From NCBI GenBank assembly GCA_023441965.1, contig JAEZNB010000088.1:1-52384 (forward strand): 52,384 nt of DNA, read 5' to 3'. Below, in pieces: positions 1 through 7,871 of this stretch (its first letter is position 1; every line of letters starts with the position of its first letter). The position numbers were made by a program, and so were the translations under genes. The notes below the pieces were generated by a model that saw nothing but the letters and a program-made list of their open reading frames with translations, ran no database searches and was not told where the DNA came from. The DNA is from Bacillota bacterium (GTDB lineage Bacteria > Bacillota > Clostridia > Lachnospirales > Lachnospiraceae).

Positions 1-1
1 G

Positions 2-109
2 CAGAAGACAGACAGCCAGGGCAATACCTTCCAGCTGAAGGCCGGAGATATCGTAGTTTACTATACGGATAAGAAGTTCCGTGATGATTACCAGGGAAAG
101 CTATACTAG
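2..109 (+). CDS. C-terminal end of an unidentified protein (cut by window start)
   Basis: An open frame enters from the left edge and ends at a TAG at 107-109. Its 35 visible residues are hydrophilic and include GDIVVYY and end in DDYQGKLY. A strong intrinsic terminator lies about 60 bp downstream, which supports a real gene end. Too little is visible to name a family, and the start and most of the protein lie outside the window. Confidence 0.5.
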   Translation, partial: QKTDSQGNTFQLKAGDIVVYYTDKKFRDDYQGKLY

Positions 110-167
110 TAAAGGTAAGCTGTCATATGATCAATCGGCTTAATGACTTAAAAATATAACAAGACAC

Positions 168-202
168 GGGGACGATGCCAATCGGGGTATTGTCCCCTTT
201 TT
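168..202 (+). terminator. Intrinsic terminator after the left-edge gene
   Basis: GGGGAC at 168-173 pairs with GTCCCC at 192-197 in a stem of about 12 bp that includes two G-U pairs. It is followed directly by a run of six T residues. It lies downstream of the TAG at 109. Confidence 0.8.
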
Positions 203-407
203 TCTGAACCATATCTTCGCTTTAATCTGCAATATTCCATATCCCTGCATCAACACTCCTACCTCCAATATAGTCAGTCGAACAAAAGATTAAGCTTTCA
301 TTAAGAACAGGTTTAAATTGGGAAAATCGGTTGAAATAAATCATTCATATGGATATACTTATAGTAACGCTAAGGTCATTTCACATATTCAGGGGGAGGG
401 AAACGTT

Positions 408-1094
408 ATGCTCACTTTTTATCTATGCTTTCTAGCCGGAGGAGTTGTACTTCCCTTATTCAATGCGATCATGAGCTTTATCTCGGGCAATGTTGATTCG
501 GATGCTGATATGGATCTGGATACCGAGGTTGGCGGAGATATTCAGTCGGCTTCCGATCTTGGAGCGGATGCAGATGCCGGAACGGACCTGGATGTTGGCC
601 CTGATGCGGATGCCGGAGCTGATGTGGAGGTTGGTGCTGATGTGGGAGGCGAAGGGGAATCCCTTCTGGCAATCAGCCTGCTACCGACTTCCCTCTTATC
701 CTTATCCGCCCTGGCAATCATCTTTGGAGCCATCGGAGCATTGATGACCATGGGGAATAGGAATAAGATATTGACCTTCGTACTGGCTGCAGTATTCGGT
801 TATCTGGCTTCTGTGATCATTCAATCGATTATTAAGACCTTAAAGAAGATTCAGACCAGAAGCAGCGGGATCAATGAAAATGAACTCCTGCTTTACGACG
901 GAAGGATAGTGGATACGATCTTACCGGGTCAAATGGGAACAGTCAGCTTCATGACACTGAAGAATGTATTGGTCAGTTATCCGGCGAAGTGTGAGGACAG
1001 CAATCTTAAACTGGAGGTGGGCAGAATCGTCAGGGTGAAGGAATATAGCAATGGAGTATTTATCGTAGAACCGAAGAACAAATACGAAATATAA
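408..1094 (+). CDS. NfeD-like membrane protein (YuaF type), partner of flotillin
   Basis: 228-residue membrane protein with an N-terminal hydrophobic segment (about 3-25) and an Asp/Ala/Gly-rich acidic stretch (about 28-85). Two further membrane segments follow (about 88-116 and 120-142), then a C-terminal beta-rich domain (155-228) of the NfeD/OB-fold kind. The ATG at 408 is preferred over an in-frame TTG at 318 because GGGGGAGGG lies 7 bp before it. The flotillin gene starts 34 bp downstream, the classic nfeD-flotillin pairing that organises membrane microdomains (known for YuaF/YuaG of Bacillus). The acidic repeat inside the linker is unusual. The family call rests on topology and neighbourhood, as NfeD sequences are divergent. 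Confidence 0.75.
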   Translation: MLTFYLCFLAGGVVLPLFNAIMSFISGNVDSDADMDLDTEVGGDIQSASDLGADADAGTDLDVGPDADAGADVEVGADVGGEGESLLAISLLPTSLLSLSALAIIFGAIGALMTMGNRNKILTFVLAAVFGYLASVIIQSIIKTLKKIQTRSSGINENELLLYDGRIVDTILPGQMGTVSFMTLKNVLVSYPAKCEDSNLKLEVGRIVRVKEYSNGVFIVEPKNKYEI

Positions 1095-1128
1095 TGCCTA
1101 TGGCATATATAATAAGGAGGGAGTTTCA

Positions 1129-2712
1129 ATGTTATTAACTGGCTTTGAAGGGATTAATCTGGCTCCGATTGTGATTACAGCCATAGCTGTGGCAGCGGTC
1201 TTGATCTTATTGTCCATGATCTTCAAGATGTGGAAGAAGGTACCTCAGGATAAGGCAATGGTAGTAACCGGTCTAAGAAAGAAGGTGATTACCGGTGGCG
1301 GCGGTTTTGTATTTCCTGTACTGGAAAGAACCGATACGATTTCCTTGGGAAATATTCAACTGAATGTCAGCACCTCACAGACCATGTCGTCCCAGGGCGT
1401 TCCGATTGATGTTGTCGGTACTGCTGTTATTAAGGTAAGGAATACCCATGAAAGCATCTATACAGCTATCGAGCAATTCACAGGTCCGAATGAGGTTCAG
1501 ATACAGAAGTCGATTGCAGATCAGGTAACCCTGATCCTCGAGGGTAAGCTCCGTGAAATTGTCGCTTCCATGACAGTTGAGCAAATCTACAATGACAGAG
1601 AGGCCTTCTCAGCTAAGGTTCAAGAGGTTGTTGGTACCAAGATCGGTGAGATGGGTCTTGAGCTGAAGGACTTCTCCATTAAGGATGTAAATGATACCAA
1701 CGGATACATAAGAGCCTTAGGTGCCAAGCAGATCGCGGAAAAGAAAAAGGATGCTGAGATTGCTCAGGCGATGGCCTTAAAAGAAGAATCCATCAAGAAA
1801 GCGGAAGCAACGAAGGAAGGCGAAAAGGCCCGACTGGAGGCAGAGACAGAGGTAAGTGCGGCCCTTAAGGTGAAGGAGGTCCGTGAATCTGACTACAGGA
1901 TCGAGCAGCAATCTGCGAAAGCGAAGGCTGATGCAGCCTACGAGATTCAAAAGAGCATCACCTATAAGGAAGTTATCGCTGCCCAGATGGAGGCTGATAT
2001 CTTAAAGCAGCAGAAGCAGAAGGAGCTTCAGGAAGCACAGCTGCAGGTTGAAATCGCAAGAGAATTGAAGCAGATCGAGTTAGAGCAGCGGAGAGCTGAA
2101 AAGACCCGTGAAGAGCTGAAGACGAAGGTGGTTGAACCTGCGAACGCCGAAAGAGAACAGAAGCGTGCAGAAGCAGAAGCTGAAAAATATGCAAGGATCG
2201 CAGAAGCAGAAGCAAGAGCTGAGGCGAAAAAGGCTGAGGCATTTGCTGAGGCAGAAGCGATTGCCTTAAAAGCGAAGGCAGAAGCGGAAGCAGCCAAAAT
2301 CAGCGGCGAAGCAAAGGCGAAAGCAATTGCCGCTGTGGGCTTGGCAGAGGCAGAAGCCATTAAGGCGAAGGGTCTGGCAGAAGCAGAGGCTATGGAGAAG
2401 AAGGCTGAGGCTTATAAGAAGTACACCGGAGCAGCGATGGCAGACAAATTAATCGAGAAGCTGCCGGAGCTGGCGAGAGCTGTGGCAGAGCCTTTAAGCC
2501 AGATTTCAGATATCAAGATCTATGGTGGTGGAATCGACAGTGTAAGCGACAATGTTCCGACGGTTCTGGCTAAGGTATTTGAAACAGTGCAATCTTCAGT
2601 GGGAATCGATATGAAGAACATCATCATGGCAGAAAGCCTGGAGGCTAAGACTACGAAGAATATCAATTTAACAGGCTTAAATGAAGAAGTAGCCGATGAT
2701 CTGGTGAAGTAA
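1129..2712 (+). CDS. floT: Flotillin-like SPFH/band 7 protein
   Basis: 527-residue protein with an N-terminal hydrophobic hairpin (about 9-31), then an SPFH domain that includes an RTDTISLG stretch. A long Ala/Glu/Lys-rich coiled coil (about 190-430) contains many EAEA and AKAEAEA units, and a short C-terminal tail follows. This is the architecture of flotillin (YuaG/FloT), which assembles into membrane platforms that gather signalling and secretion proteins. AAGGAGGG sits 7 bp before the ATG. The gene follows the NfeD-like gene, probably in one operon, and ends before a strong terminator at 2804. Length matches the family (about 500 residues). The AEA-rich region creates long spurious open frames on the opposite strand. 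Confidence 0.92.
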   Translation: MLLTGFEGINLAPIVITAIAVAAVLILLSMIFKMWKKVPQDKAMVVTGLRKKVITGGGGFVFPVLERTDTISLGNIQLNVSTSQTMSSQGVPIDVVGTAVIKVRNTHESIYTAIEQFTGPNEVQIQKSIADQVTLILEGKLREIVASMTVEQIYNDREAFSAKVQEVVGTKIGEMGLELKDFSIKDVNDTNGYIRALGAKQIAEKKKDAEIAQAMALKEESIKKAEATKEGEKARLEAETEVSAALKVKEVRESDYRIEQQSAKAKADAAYEIQKSITYKEVIAAQMEADILKQQKQKELQEAQLQVEIARELKQIELEQRRAEKTREELKTKVVEPANAEREQKRAEAEAEKYARIAEAEARAEAKKAEAFAEAEAIALKAKAEAEAAKISGEAKAKAIAAVGLAEAEAIKAKGLAEAEAMEKKAEAYKKYTGAAMADKLIEKLPELARAVAEPLSQISDIKIYGGGIDSVSDNVPTVLAKVFETVQSSVGIDMKNIIMAESLEAKTTKNINLTGLNEEVADDLVK

Positions 2713-2803
2713 ACAGCTTCGGATATTGATAATAAGCTGTCTGTCGATCCATAGCATCAGGTTGAGACAGTACTTACAGTATTCCTAGGAGAATCAAGAG
2801 ATA

Positions 2804-2838
2804 GAGGACAATGGCATGTTAGTCATTGTCCTCCTTTT
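2804..2838 (+). terminator. Intrinsic terminator after flotillin gene
   Basis: A 10-bp stem joins GAGGACAATG (2804-2813) to CATTGTCCTC (2824-2833), followed by CTTTTG. It closes the nfeD-flotillin unit. Confidence 0.8.
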
Positions 2839-2864
2839 GTAACAGCGGGTATGCCATCCTATAC

Positions 2865-2893
2865 TTGAACTTATCGATACCCTCTGTTATGAT
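2865..2893 (+). promoter_or_regulatory. Sigma-A type promoter of the small membrane protein gene
   Basis: TTGAAC at 2865-2870 and TATGAT at 2888-2893 with a 17-bp spacer. The predicted start near 2900 leaves a short leader to the ATG at 2929. Confidence 0.6.
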
Positions 2894-2928
2894 AGGGATA
2901 GGTTTTATGGATGAGTTTGGAGGAGCAT

Positions 2929-3372
2929 ATGAGAGTCGGAGGACAGAAGAGAAAGAAGAATTCCATCATAGCGGCATTGATCATCGGGGGAGCCGTTATT
3001 ATTGCGGCTGTGGCATTCTTCCTCTATATGAAGAGTAATTTTAAGGTGGATACGGAGATTCATGTTACGGATACAGCCTTTGAGGTCATGGGAATGTACA
3101 GTGGAAGCTATGAGTATGCTTCCATATCCTCTATAGAGCTTAAGGATACCCTGCCAGAGATACTGGAAAGGACCAACGGAGCAGCGATCGGAGAAGTGAA
3201 GAAGGGTAATTTTAAGCTAAAGGACCTGGGCTTATGCAGGCTGTATCTTCTGTCAGAGGAAGGACCCTATCTGTATATCAAGGTCAATGACTTCTATGTC
3301 ATCATGAGTTACGAGGATAGAAACAGGACAGAAGCCTTATATCAAGAGCTTCTTGAGAAAGTGGAGAAATAG
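2929..3372 (+). CDS. Small single-pass membrane protein of unknown function
   Basis: A protein of about 147 residues with a short basic N-terminus, one membrane helix (roughly residues 12-34) and a C-terminal domain of about 110 residues outside the helix. The last part (LYLLSEEGPYLYIKVNDFYVIMSYEDRNRTEALYQ in outline) looks like the second half of a bacterial PH-like fold. That resemblance is only a suggestion. The ATG at 2929 has GGAGG 5 bp upstream. An in-frame ATG at 2911 has no clear binding site and lies close to the predicted transcription start. The gene is monocistronic, with its own promoter at 2865 and terminator at 3379. Confidence 0.7.
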   Translation: MRVGGQKRKKNSIIAALIIGGAVIIAAVAFFLYMKSNFKVDTEIHVTDTAFEVMGMYSGSYEYASISSIELKDTLPEILERTNGAAIGEVKKGNFKLKDLGLCRLYLLSEEGPYLYIKVNDFYVIMSYEDRNRTEALYQELLEKVEK

Positions 3373-3378
3373 CAAAAA

Positions 3379-3402
3379 AGAGCGCCCGTGGGCGCTCTTT
3401 TA
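3379..3402 (+). terminator. Intrinsic terminator, probably bidirectional
   Basis: AGAGCGCCC (3379-3387) and GGGCGCTCT (3390-3398) form a 9-bp GC-rich stem with T residues after it and an A-run before it. It separates the converging genes ending at 3372 (+) and 3518 (-). Confidence 0.85.
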
Positions 3403-3420
3403 TAGAAACGGGGTTAAGAG

Positions 3421-3467
3421 TAGCTTAGCTTAATCCCGATTGCTTTCAAGCCGGTAAAGCTAAGCTA
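3421..3467. repeat. 11-bp inverted repeat with inner hairpin
   Basis: TAGCTTAGCTT (3421-3431) is perfectly repeated in reverse complement at 3457-3467, enclosing GCTTTCAAGC, itself a small hairpin. It lies in the 3' region of the minus-strand peroxidase transcript. No T-run follows on either strand, so it is not an ordinary terminator. Confidence 0.55.
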
Positions 3468-3517
3468 AAAGCAGAGGGTGGTTGTAAAGATATCTAATCC
3501 GAATAGCTGCCAAGCAG

Positions 3518-4063
3518 TTACAGCAGCTCCTTAATTCTACTCTCCACGACACTTAGGTCAACGGTCGGCTCGAAGCGTTCCACCACATCACCCTTTCTGT
3601 CGATCAGGAATTTGGTGAAATTCCACTTGATGTCGGAGCTATTCTTATAGTCCGGGACCTCCTCGGAAAGGATCCGATCCAATACCGGGGCCAGGGGATG
3701 CTCCGGATTGAAGCCGGCGAAGCCCTTCTGACCTTTGAGGTATTGATACAGGGGGTGAGCATTCTCACCATTCACCTCCAGCTTGGAGAAGATGGGGAAC
3801 TTTACGCCGTATTTTGTCTCACAGAAGCTGTGAATCTCATCATCACTACCGGGAGCCTGGTTGTGGAACTGGTTGCAGGGGAAGTCAAGAATCTCAAGAC
3901 CCTGTCCCGCATAATCATCATATAATTTCTTCAAGCCCTCATATTGAGGGGTAAATCCGCAGGCAGTAGCGGAGTTAAGAATTAATAATACCTTGCCTTC
4001 ATAGTCAGACAGGCTGACTTCCTTTCCATTCCGATCCCTTACTTTAAAATCATAAACCTTCAT
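3518..4063 (-). CDS. Glutathione peroxidase-family thiol peroxidase
   Basis: 181-residue cytoplasmic peroxidase of the GPx/BsaA family, reducing hydrogen peroxide or organic hydroperoxides. The peroxidatic residue is Cys35 in SATACGFTPQY, where animal enzymes carry selenocysteine. FPCNQF (61-66) and the WNF motif (147-149) supply the usual Gln, Trp and Asn of the active site. Bacterial members of this kind normally use thioredoxin rather than glutathione. An AGGAGG-type site precedes the ATG. The promoter region carries a 13-bp perfect inverted repeat overlapping the -10 box, suggesting redox- or peroxide-responsive repression. It is a single gene transcribed toward the 3379 terminator. Confidence 0.93.
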   Translation of the reverse strand: MKVYDFKVRDRNGKEVSLSDYEGKVLLILNSATACGFTPQYEGLKKLYDDYAGQGLEILDFPCNQFHNQAPGSDDEIHSFCETKYGVKFPIFSKLEVNGENAHPLYQYLKGQKGFAGFNPEHPLAPVLDRILSEEVPDYKNSSDIKWNFTKFLIDRKGDVVERFEPTVDLSVVESRIKELL

Positions 4064-4123
4064 ATTTGCTTCCTCCTATCCTTCGATACATTCTTATCTA
4101 TTCATCAAGATTATATACAAATT

Positions 4124-4161
4124 AATTTTATACAATTAATATAATTTGATTGTATAAAATT
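4124..4161. promoter_or_regulatory. 13-bp perfect inverted repeat, candidate operator of the peroxidase gene
   Basis: AATTTTATACAAT (4124-4136) is mirrored by ATTGTATAAAATT (4149-4161) around a 12-bp spacer. One arm covers the -10 box and the rest covers the predicted transcription start. The TACAATT/ATTGTA half-sites resemble those of the OhrR/MarR family, but the spacing differs. Confidence 0.6.
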
Positions 4162-4177
4162 TATTTACATTTGTCAA
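4149..4177 (-). promoter_or_regulatory. Promoter of the glutathione peroxidase gene
   Basis: Read on the minus strand, TTGACA (4177-4172), a 17-bp spacer and TACAAT (4154-4149). This is a near-consensus housekeeping promoter about 90 bp before the start codon. Confidence 0.7.
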
Positions 4178-4215
4178 TAGCTTTTTCCATAATTATAAAA
4201 GATATTCCTTCGCCA

Positions 4216-4250
4216 ATAAAAAGTCCTGCCATTCCAAAGGCAGGACTAAA
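4216..4250 (-). terminator. Intrinsic terminator of the CorC/HlyC-type gene
   Basis: Arms AGTCCTGCC (4222-4230) and GGCAGGACT (4239-4247) form a 9-bp stem. On the minus strand it is followed by a T-rich tail (TTTTTATT). It lies about 37 bp after the stop of the gene at 4287-5567. Confidence 0.85.
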
Positions 4251-4286
4251 TTACTGATATGGTTATTATAGACGAAGAGACAGAGA

Positions 4287-5567
4287 TTATTCCTCCACTT
4301 CCTTAGCCTCGTCGTCCGTCTTCATAAGGATATGGACCTTATCGATACGGTTCTTATCGACGGCGGCCACCGTGAATACCACATTCTGATCTGTCACGGC
4401 CTCACCCTGCTCCGGCAGATGGTCGAGGTGATAGATGATATGACCTGCGATGGAGTCATAGTCATCGGATTCTATGTTAAGGCCCAGAGCCTCATTGAGG
4501 TCATCAATTTTTGTATTGCCATCCACGATATATTCATGCTCGGAGATGGCCTGGATACTGTCCTCTTCATCATCATCGTATTCATCACGGATTTCACCGA
4601 CGATTTCCTCCAGCAGATCCTCGATGGTAATCAATCCTGCCGTTGCGCCATACTCATCCAGCACTATGGCCAGGGAGATAGAGCTGCGCCTCATCTCAAT
4701 CAGAAGCTCGGAGGTCTTCTTGTATTCGAAGGTGAAGTAAGGTTCACGCATAATATCGGTGATATGAAAATTCTCCTTATCTCCCTTATAGAAGAATACA
4801 TCCTTCAGGTTTACGATACCGATGACATTATCTCTTGTCTCCGAGTAAACAGGCATTCTGGTGTATTTGTCCTCTGCAAAGGCCTGCACCAGTTCTTCAT
4901 AGGTAAGATCTTCGCTGGCAAATGCCATATCAATCCGGGGGACCATGACATCCTTGGCTAAGGAATCACCGAAATCCACCACATTGGTAATCATACGGCG
5001 TTCCTCACTCTCAATGACGCCTTCCTCATGGGAAAAATCCAGGATGGTGCGGAACTCATTCTCGGTTATGGCAGTTGTCTTCGCCTTGGGGTCGATCCTG
5101 AATAAATTCATCAAGCCGATGCAAATCTTGTTTATGATAAAGATCACAGGGGTCAGAAGCTTAGTAATGATATAGATAAATCGGGCAACTCTTAAGGATA
5201 TTTTCTCGGCATAAATGGTGGAGATGGATTTCGGAGTAATCTCACCGAAAATCAGAATCAGCAGGGTGAGAACACCGGTCACGATGCCGATCCATTCATT
5301 GCTCCAGAATTTTATCGCCATCGTTGTTGCGATAGCGGAGGCTGAGATATTGACGATGTTATTACCGATTAATATGGCACTCAGCATCTTTCCCGGATCT
5401 TCGATCAGCTTCAGTACGGTCTTGGCACCTCGTACCTCATCGTCCGCAAGGGTACGCATACGAAGCTTATTCACGGTAGTTAAGGCGGTTTCTGATCCTG
5501 AGAAGAAAGCAGAAGCGAGTAAAAGTATAAATAATATTATCGGTTGCACGGCATCACTTGGATCCAA
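4287..5567 (-). CDS. CNNM/CorC-HlyC family membrane protein (DUF21-CBS-CorC)
   Basis: 426-residue protein with an N-terminal DUF21 (CNNM) membrane domain of about four helices (roughly 1-190) that includes the conserved FFSGSETALT and IFGEITPKS motifs. A CBS pair follows (about 205-330; VPRIDM at its start), then a C-terminal CorC/HlyC domain (about 340-420). Homologues are linked to magnesium or cobalt export and are often mislabelled hemolysins. Translation probably starts at a TTG, since an in-frame stop directly precedes it and no ATG fits. AGGAG lies 11 bp upstream. The gene is monocistronic, with its own promoter (5625-5653) and terminator (4216-4250). Confidence 0.9.
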   Translation of the reverse strand: MDPSDAVQPIILFILLLASAFFSGSETALTTVNKLRMRTLADDEVRGAKTVLKLIEDPGKMLSAILIGNNIVNISASAIATTMAIKFWSNEWIGIVTGVLTLLILIFGEITPKSISTIYAEKISLRVARFIYIITKLLTPVIFIINKICIGLMNLFRIDPKAKTTAITENEFRTILDFSHEEGVIESEERRMITNVVDFGDSLAKDVMVPRIDMAFASEDLTYEELVQAFAEDKYTRMPVYSETRDNVIGIVNLKDVFFYKGDKENFHITDIMREPYFTFEYKKTSELLIEMRRSSISLAIVLDEYGATAGLITIEDLLEEIVGEIRDEYDDDEEDSIQAISEHEYIVDGNTKIDDLNEALGLNIESDDYDSIAGHIIYHLDHLPEQGEAVTDQNVVFTVAAVDKNRIDKVHILMKTDDEAKEVEE

Positions 5568-5624
5568 TTAATCATCATCTCCTAAAGAATTGATTCTATG
5601 TGTAATAGTCAAAATATATCAATC

Positions 5625-5653
5625 ATCTTACAGGAATACGGGGGTCATGTCAA
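5625..5653 (-). promoter_or_regulatory. Promoter of the CorC/HlyC-type gene
   Basis: On the minus strand, TTGACA (5653-5648), a 17-bp spacer and TAAGAT (5630-5625), about 60 bp before the TTG start. Confidence 0.6.
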
Positions 5654-5961
5654 GATTTTGGTATTATTTTATAAATATTTCGTATTTGTTTATGCATAAT
5701 TAATAAGTCCCTGCCAGCACCCTCCTGTCGGAACAGGCAGCAAAACCCGCTGTTATCAGGGGTTTACCATTTGCTTCCCGATGCTTCTATTAAAATAATG
5801 CTAGAATCACTATGAATAAATACTATTGTGATTCCTTCCACATAGGTGTATCATTTTGCCCGTAGCGTATTGACACAGACGGCTCCCCATACCCGTCACA
5901 TTGGCAGGTGAAAAGTAACTTACATACTATAAGCTTGCCTCCATAGCACCAGGAGGAAAGA
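5654..5961. other. Intergenic region between divergent genes, mostly empty
   Basis: No convincing coding frame was seen. The region contains an AT-rich stretch, a CTGCC/GGCAG stem around 5713-5748, and an inverted repeat GAATCAC (5804-5810)/GTGATTC (5828-5834). A possible promoter for the downstream gene is TTGGCA (5901-5906), 18 bp, TACTAT (5925-5930). No known riboswitch core was recognised. Confidence 0.4.
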
Positions 5962-6585
5962 TTGAGAAAGAAATCTCATTTATCGCTCGCGAAGCTTCTT
6001 CTTAAGAATATGAAGATGCAGGACCTAAATGAGCATAAGAAGGCATTTTATCTCGGAAGCATCCTGCCCGATCTGAAGCCTTCCTTTATAACAAGAAAAC
6101 ATACCATTGACGAAACCTTTGGCATCCTGCTGGAGGAGATCAAAAAAGTAACAGTAAAATATGATGTGAACAAGGGCATCAACGGCTATTATGCCAGACA
6201 TCTGGGTGTGATTACCCATTACCTGGCTGACTATTGTACTTATCCGCATAATATTGAATTTTCAGGAACTTTTAGCGAGCATGTGACCTATGAGAAGGAG
6301 CTGAAGAACATGATGAAAGAATATAATCATCAGGAAGCAGCCCGTAGGGACAGGGAGAAGCAAGGGATTCTACACAGTCTGGAGGAAATCGAACGCTTTA
6401 TACTGAAGACTCATAAGGAGTACCGCAAGGCCTTAAAGGCAGTAAAGATTGATATTCAATATATCCATTACCTGTGTCATATGGTACTGGATGCCATACT
6501 GGGCTTCTTTGAACTGGCATTCCGCCTGAATGTGGGTGGGGGCAGGAAAAGTGAAAGGAAGCTGCTCACAGACGCAAACCTTTAA
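5962..6585 (+). CDS. Zinc-dependent phospholipase C-like protein
   Basis: 207-residue protein resembling the zinc-dependent phospholipase C/S1-P1 nuclease fold. The motif KKAFYLGSILPDLKPS near the N-terminus and HYLADYCTYPHN in the middle, followed by HVTYE and HYLCHMVLDA, supply the spaced His and Asp residues that bind zinc in this family. No signal peptide is visible, so it is probably cytoplasmic or membrane-associated, and the substrate is unknown. The TTG start is supported by AGGAGG 5 bp upstream and by lack of a good ATG. It is transcribed alone and ends at a strong terminator shared with the converging LysM gene. Confidence 0.75.
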   Translation: MRKKSHLSLAKLLLKNMKMQDLNEHKKAFYLGSILPDLKPSFITRKHTIDETFGILLEEIKKVTVKYDVNKGINGYYARHLGVITHYLADYCTYPHNIEFSGTFSEHVTYEKELKNMMKEYNHQEAARRDREKQGILHSLEEIERFILKTHKEYRKALKAVKIDIQYIHYLCHMVLDAILGFFELAFRLNVGGGRKSERKLLTDANL

Positions 6586-6596
6586 CCGTACAAATA

Positions 6597-6652
6597 AGAG
6601 ACCCCGAACGATCCGGAAGCAGATGCATCCAAAGGATTCGGGGTCTCTTTTC
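6597..6652 (+). terminator. Intrinsic terminator between converging genes
   Basis: A 12-bp stem joins AAGAGACCCCGAA-type sequence at 6597-6608 to TTCGGGGTCTCTT at 6637-6648 and is followed by T residues. The minus-strand side is also moderately T-rich, so it may act in both directions. Confidence 0.85.
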
Positions 6653-6745
6653 TCATGAGGTCAACAGACAGCTTACCTAAGGTTAGCACTAAAATGGGAG
6701 ATGGTTACCCGCTGCTATTGTGTGCAGTCTGTATGATTTTCAGGT

Positions 6746-7513
6746 TTATTTTACGAATACCATGTTACCGATTCTGGCCGTAACAGGCTTAGACCAGAGC
6801 CACTGGTTCGTGGAGCTTTGATCGAAGAAGAAGAGAGCTTCCTTACTGGGGTCACTGCCATAGAGGGCTGCCCAGGCTGCCTTAATTGCCTCCGATGTAG
6901 CGGGACGAGAGATTGCTCCGGTCTTTACCGGGGTGAACTGATAATATCCGCCGGATATATGTTGGATGACATCGGTAATTGTGTTCGGCCATGCGGAACT
7001 CTGAACCCGGTTTACAACAACTCCGCCTACGGCAACCATAGCCTCATAGGACTCACCCTTAGCTTCGGCAGAGATCAGTCTGGCAAGCAGATCCACCTCA
7101 GCATTGCTATATGGAATAACAGTCGCCTGTGAGGAGGTCTGGTCGGTGGCCTTACCGCCCGGCAGAAGTAACTGCTGCCCGGGGAAGATCAGGTTGTCCC
7201 ATTTATGATTGACACTTCGCAGATCATTTAACTGGACACCGTTCTTAAGGGCTATCTGGTAAAGACTGTCCCCTGACTTCACGGTATAAACCCTTGCGGG
7301 AACCTCCAGTACCTGCCCGGGATAGATTGTGGTTCCGGTCAGCCTGTTATCCGCCATGAGCTGATTTGATGTGGTACCGAACAAGCGGCCGATGGTATAG
7401 AGCGTATCATTCGGCACTACCTTATAAGCAGCTGCCAGGGCGGTTGAAGTGAAAAGCATCAGGGATGTCATGGTCACTGTGGCTGCAGTGATCAGCTTGT
7501 TTCTAAGTTTCAT
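6746..7513 (-). CDS. Secreted LysM-SleB cell wall hydrolase
   Basis: 255-residue exported protein with a signal peptide (about 1-28, ending ALA), two LysM peptidoglycan-binding domains (about 29-73 and 75-118) and a C-terminal SleB/CwlJ-type hydrolase_2 domain (about 137-255). Glu150 in LISAEAKGES is the expected catalytic acid of this lytic transglycosylase family, which degrades spore cortex or cell wall muropeptides. The ATG at 7513 has AAGGAG 6 bp upstream, and an upstream in-frame ATG at 7564 lacks a binding site. LysM anchors are common in Clostridia versions. Its role may be cortex lysis in germination or sporangial wall turnover. Confidence 0.9.
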   Translation of the reverse strand: MKLRNKLITAATVTMTSLMLFTSTALAAAYKVVPNDTLYTIGRLFGTTSNQLMADNRLTGTTIYPGQVLEVPARVYTVKSGDSLYQIALKNGVQLNDLRSVNHKWDNLIFPGQQLLLPGGKATDQTSSQATVIPYSNAEVDLLARLISAEAKGESYEAMVAVGGVVVNRVQSSAWPNTITDVIQHISGGYYQFTPVKTGAISRPATSEAIKAAWAALYGSDPSKEALFFFDQSSTNQWLWSKPVTARIGNMVFVK

Positions 7514-7871
7514 AGTTGTCTCCTTCCATAGTGGGCGGGTATGGATACCATATCCAACCCTCATGTGAAAGCGACGAATCCTTTTCCGTAAGTTGATTAT
7601 AATTGATTAATCTGCACAAATTCTATATAATATTGTTGGTTCGGCAGGAAGACATCATCAGCCCTGCATAATACTGCTACCATTGGGGGAGGGGGTATCC
7701 TCTATGGGAGAACGATAAGCGATACTACCGGGAAGAGCTTATCCTATGTGGGTTAAGAAGAAGCACTGCCGGATATGAGCTAAGCCATGAGGATGAGGCC
7801 TACGGAACAGGAGAAAGATAAGCGTTAGGAAATAGCGTTAAGAATATATGTAGAATAGGAGAGAAAGAGTT
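7514..7871. other. Intergenic region between divergent sleB-like and ybaK-like genes
   Basis: No gene was found. On the minus strand a TATAAT (7601-7596) could serve the hydrolase gene, but no good -35 is present, so a sporulation sigma factor is possible. A 7-bp inverted repeat GATAAGC (7714-7720)/GCTTATC (7737-7743) lies in the leader side of the ybaK-like gene. Nothing else is recognised. Confidence 0.35.

Noticed and set aside
318..407. Upstream extension of the NfeD-like protein from a TTG
   Set aside because: It would add hydrophilic residues before the membrane segment and has no binding site, whereas the ATG at 408 has GGGGGAGGG.
2028..2360. Long minus-strand frame rich in Ala/Ser inside the flotillin gene
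   Set aside because: It is the shadow of the AEA-rich coiled coil, with no binding site and repetitive composition.
5701..5900. Riboswitch (for example cyclic di-GMP type) upstream of the phospholipase-like gene
   Set aside because: Short stems are present, but none of the conserved core sequences of a known class is visible.
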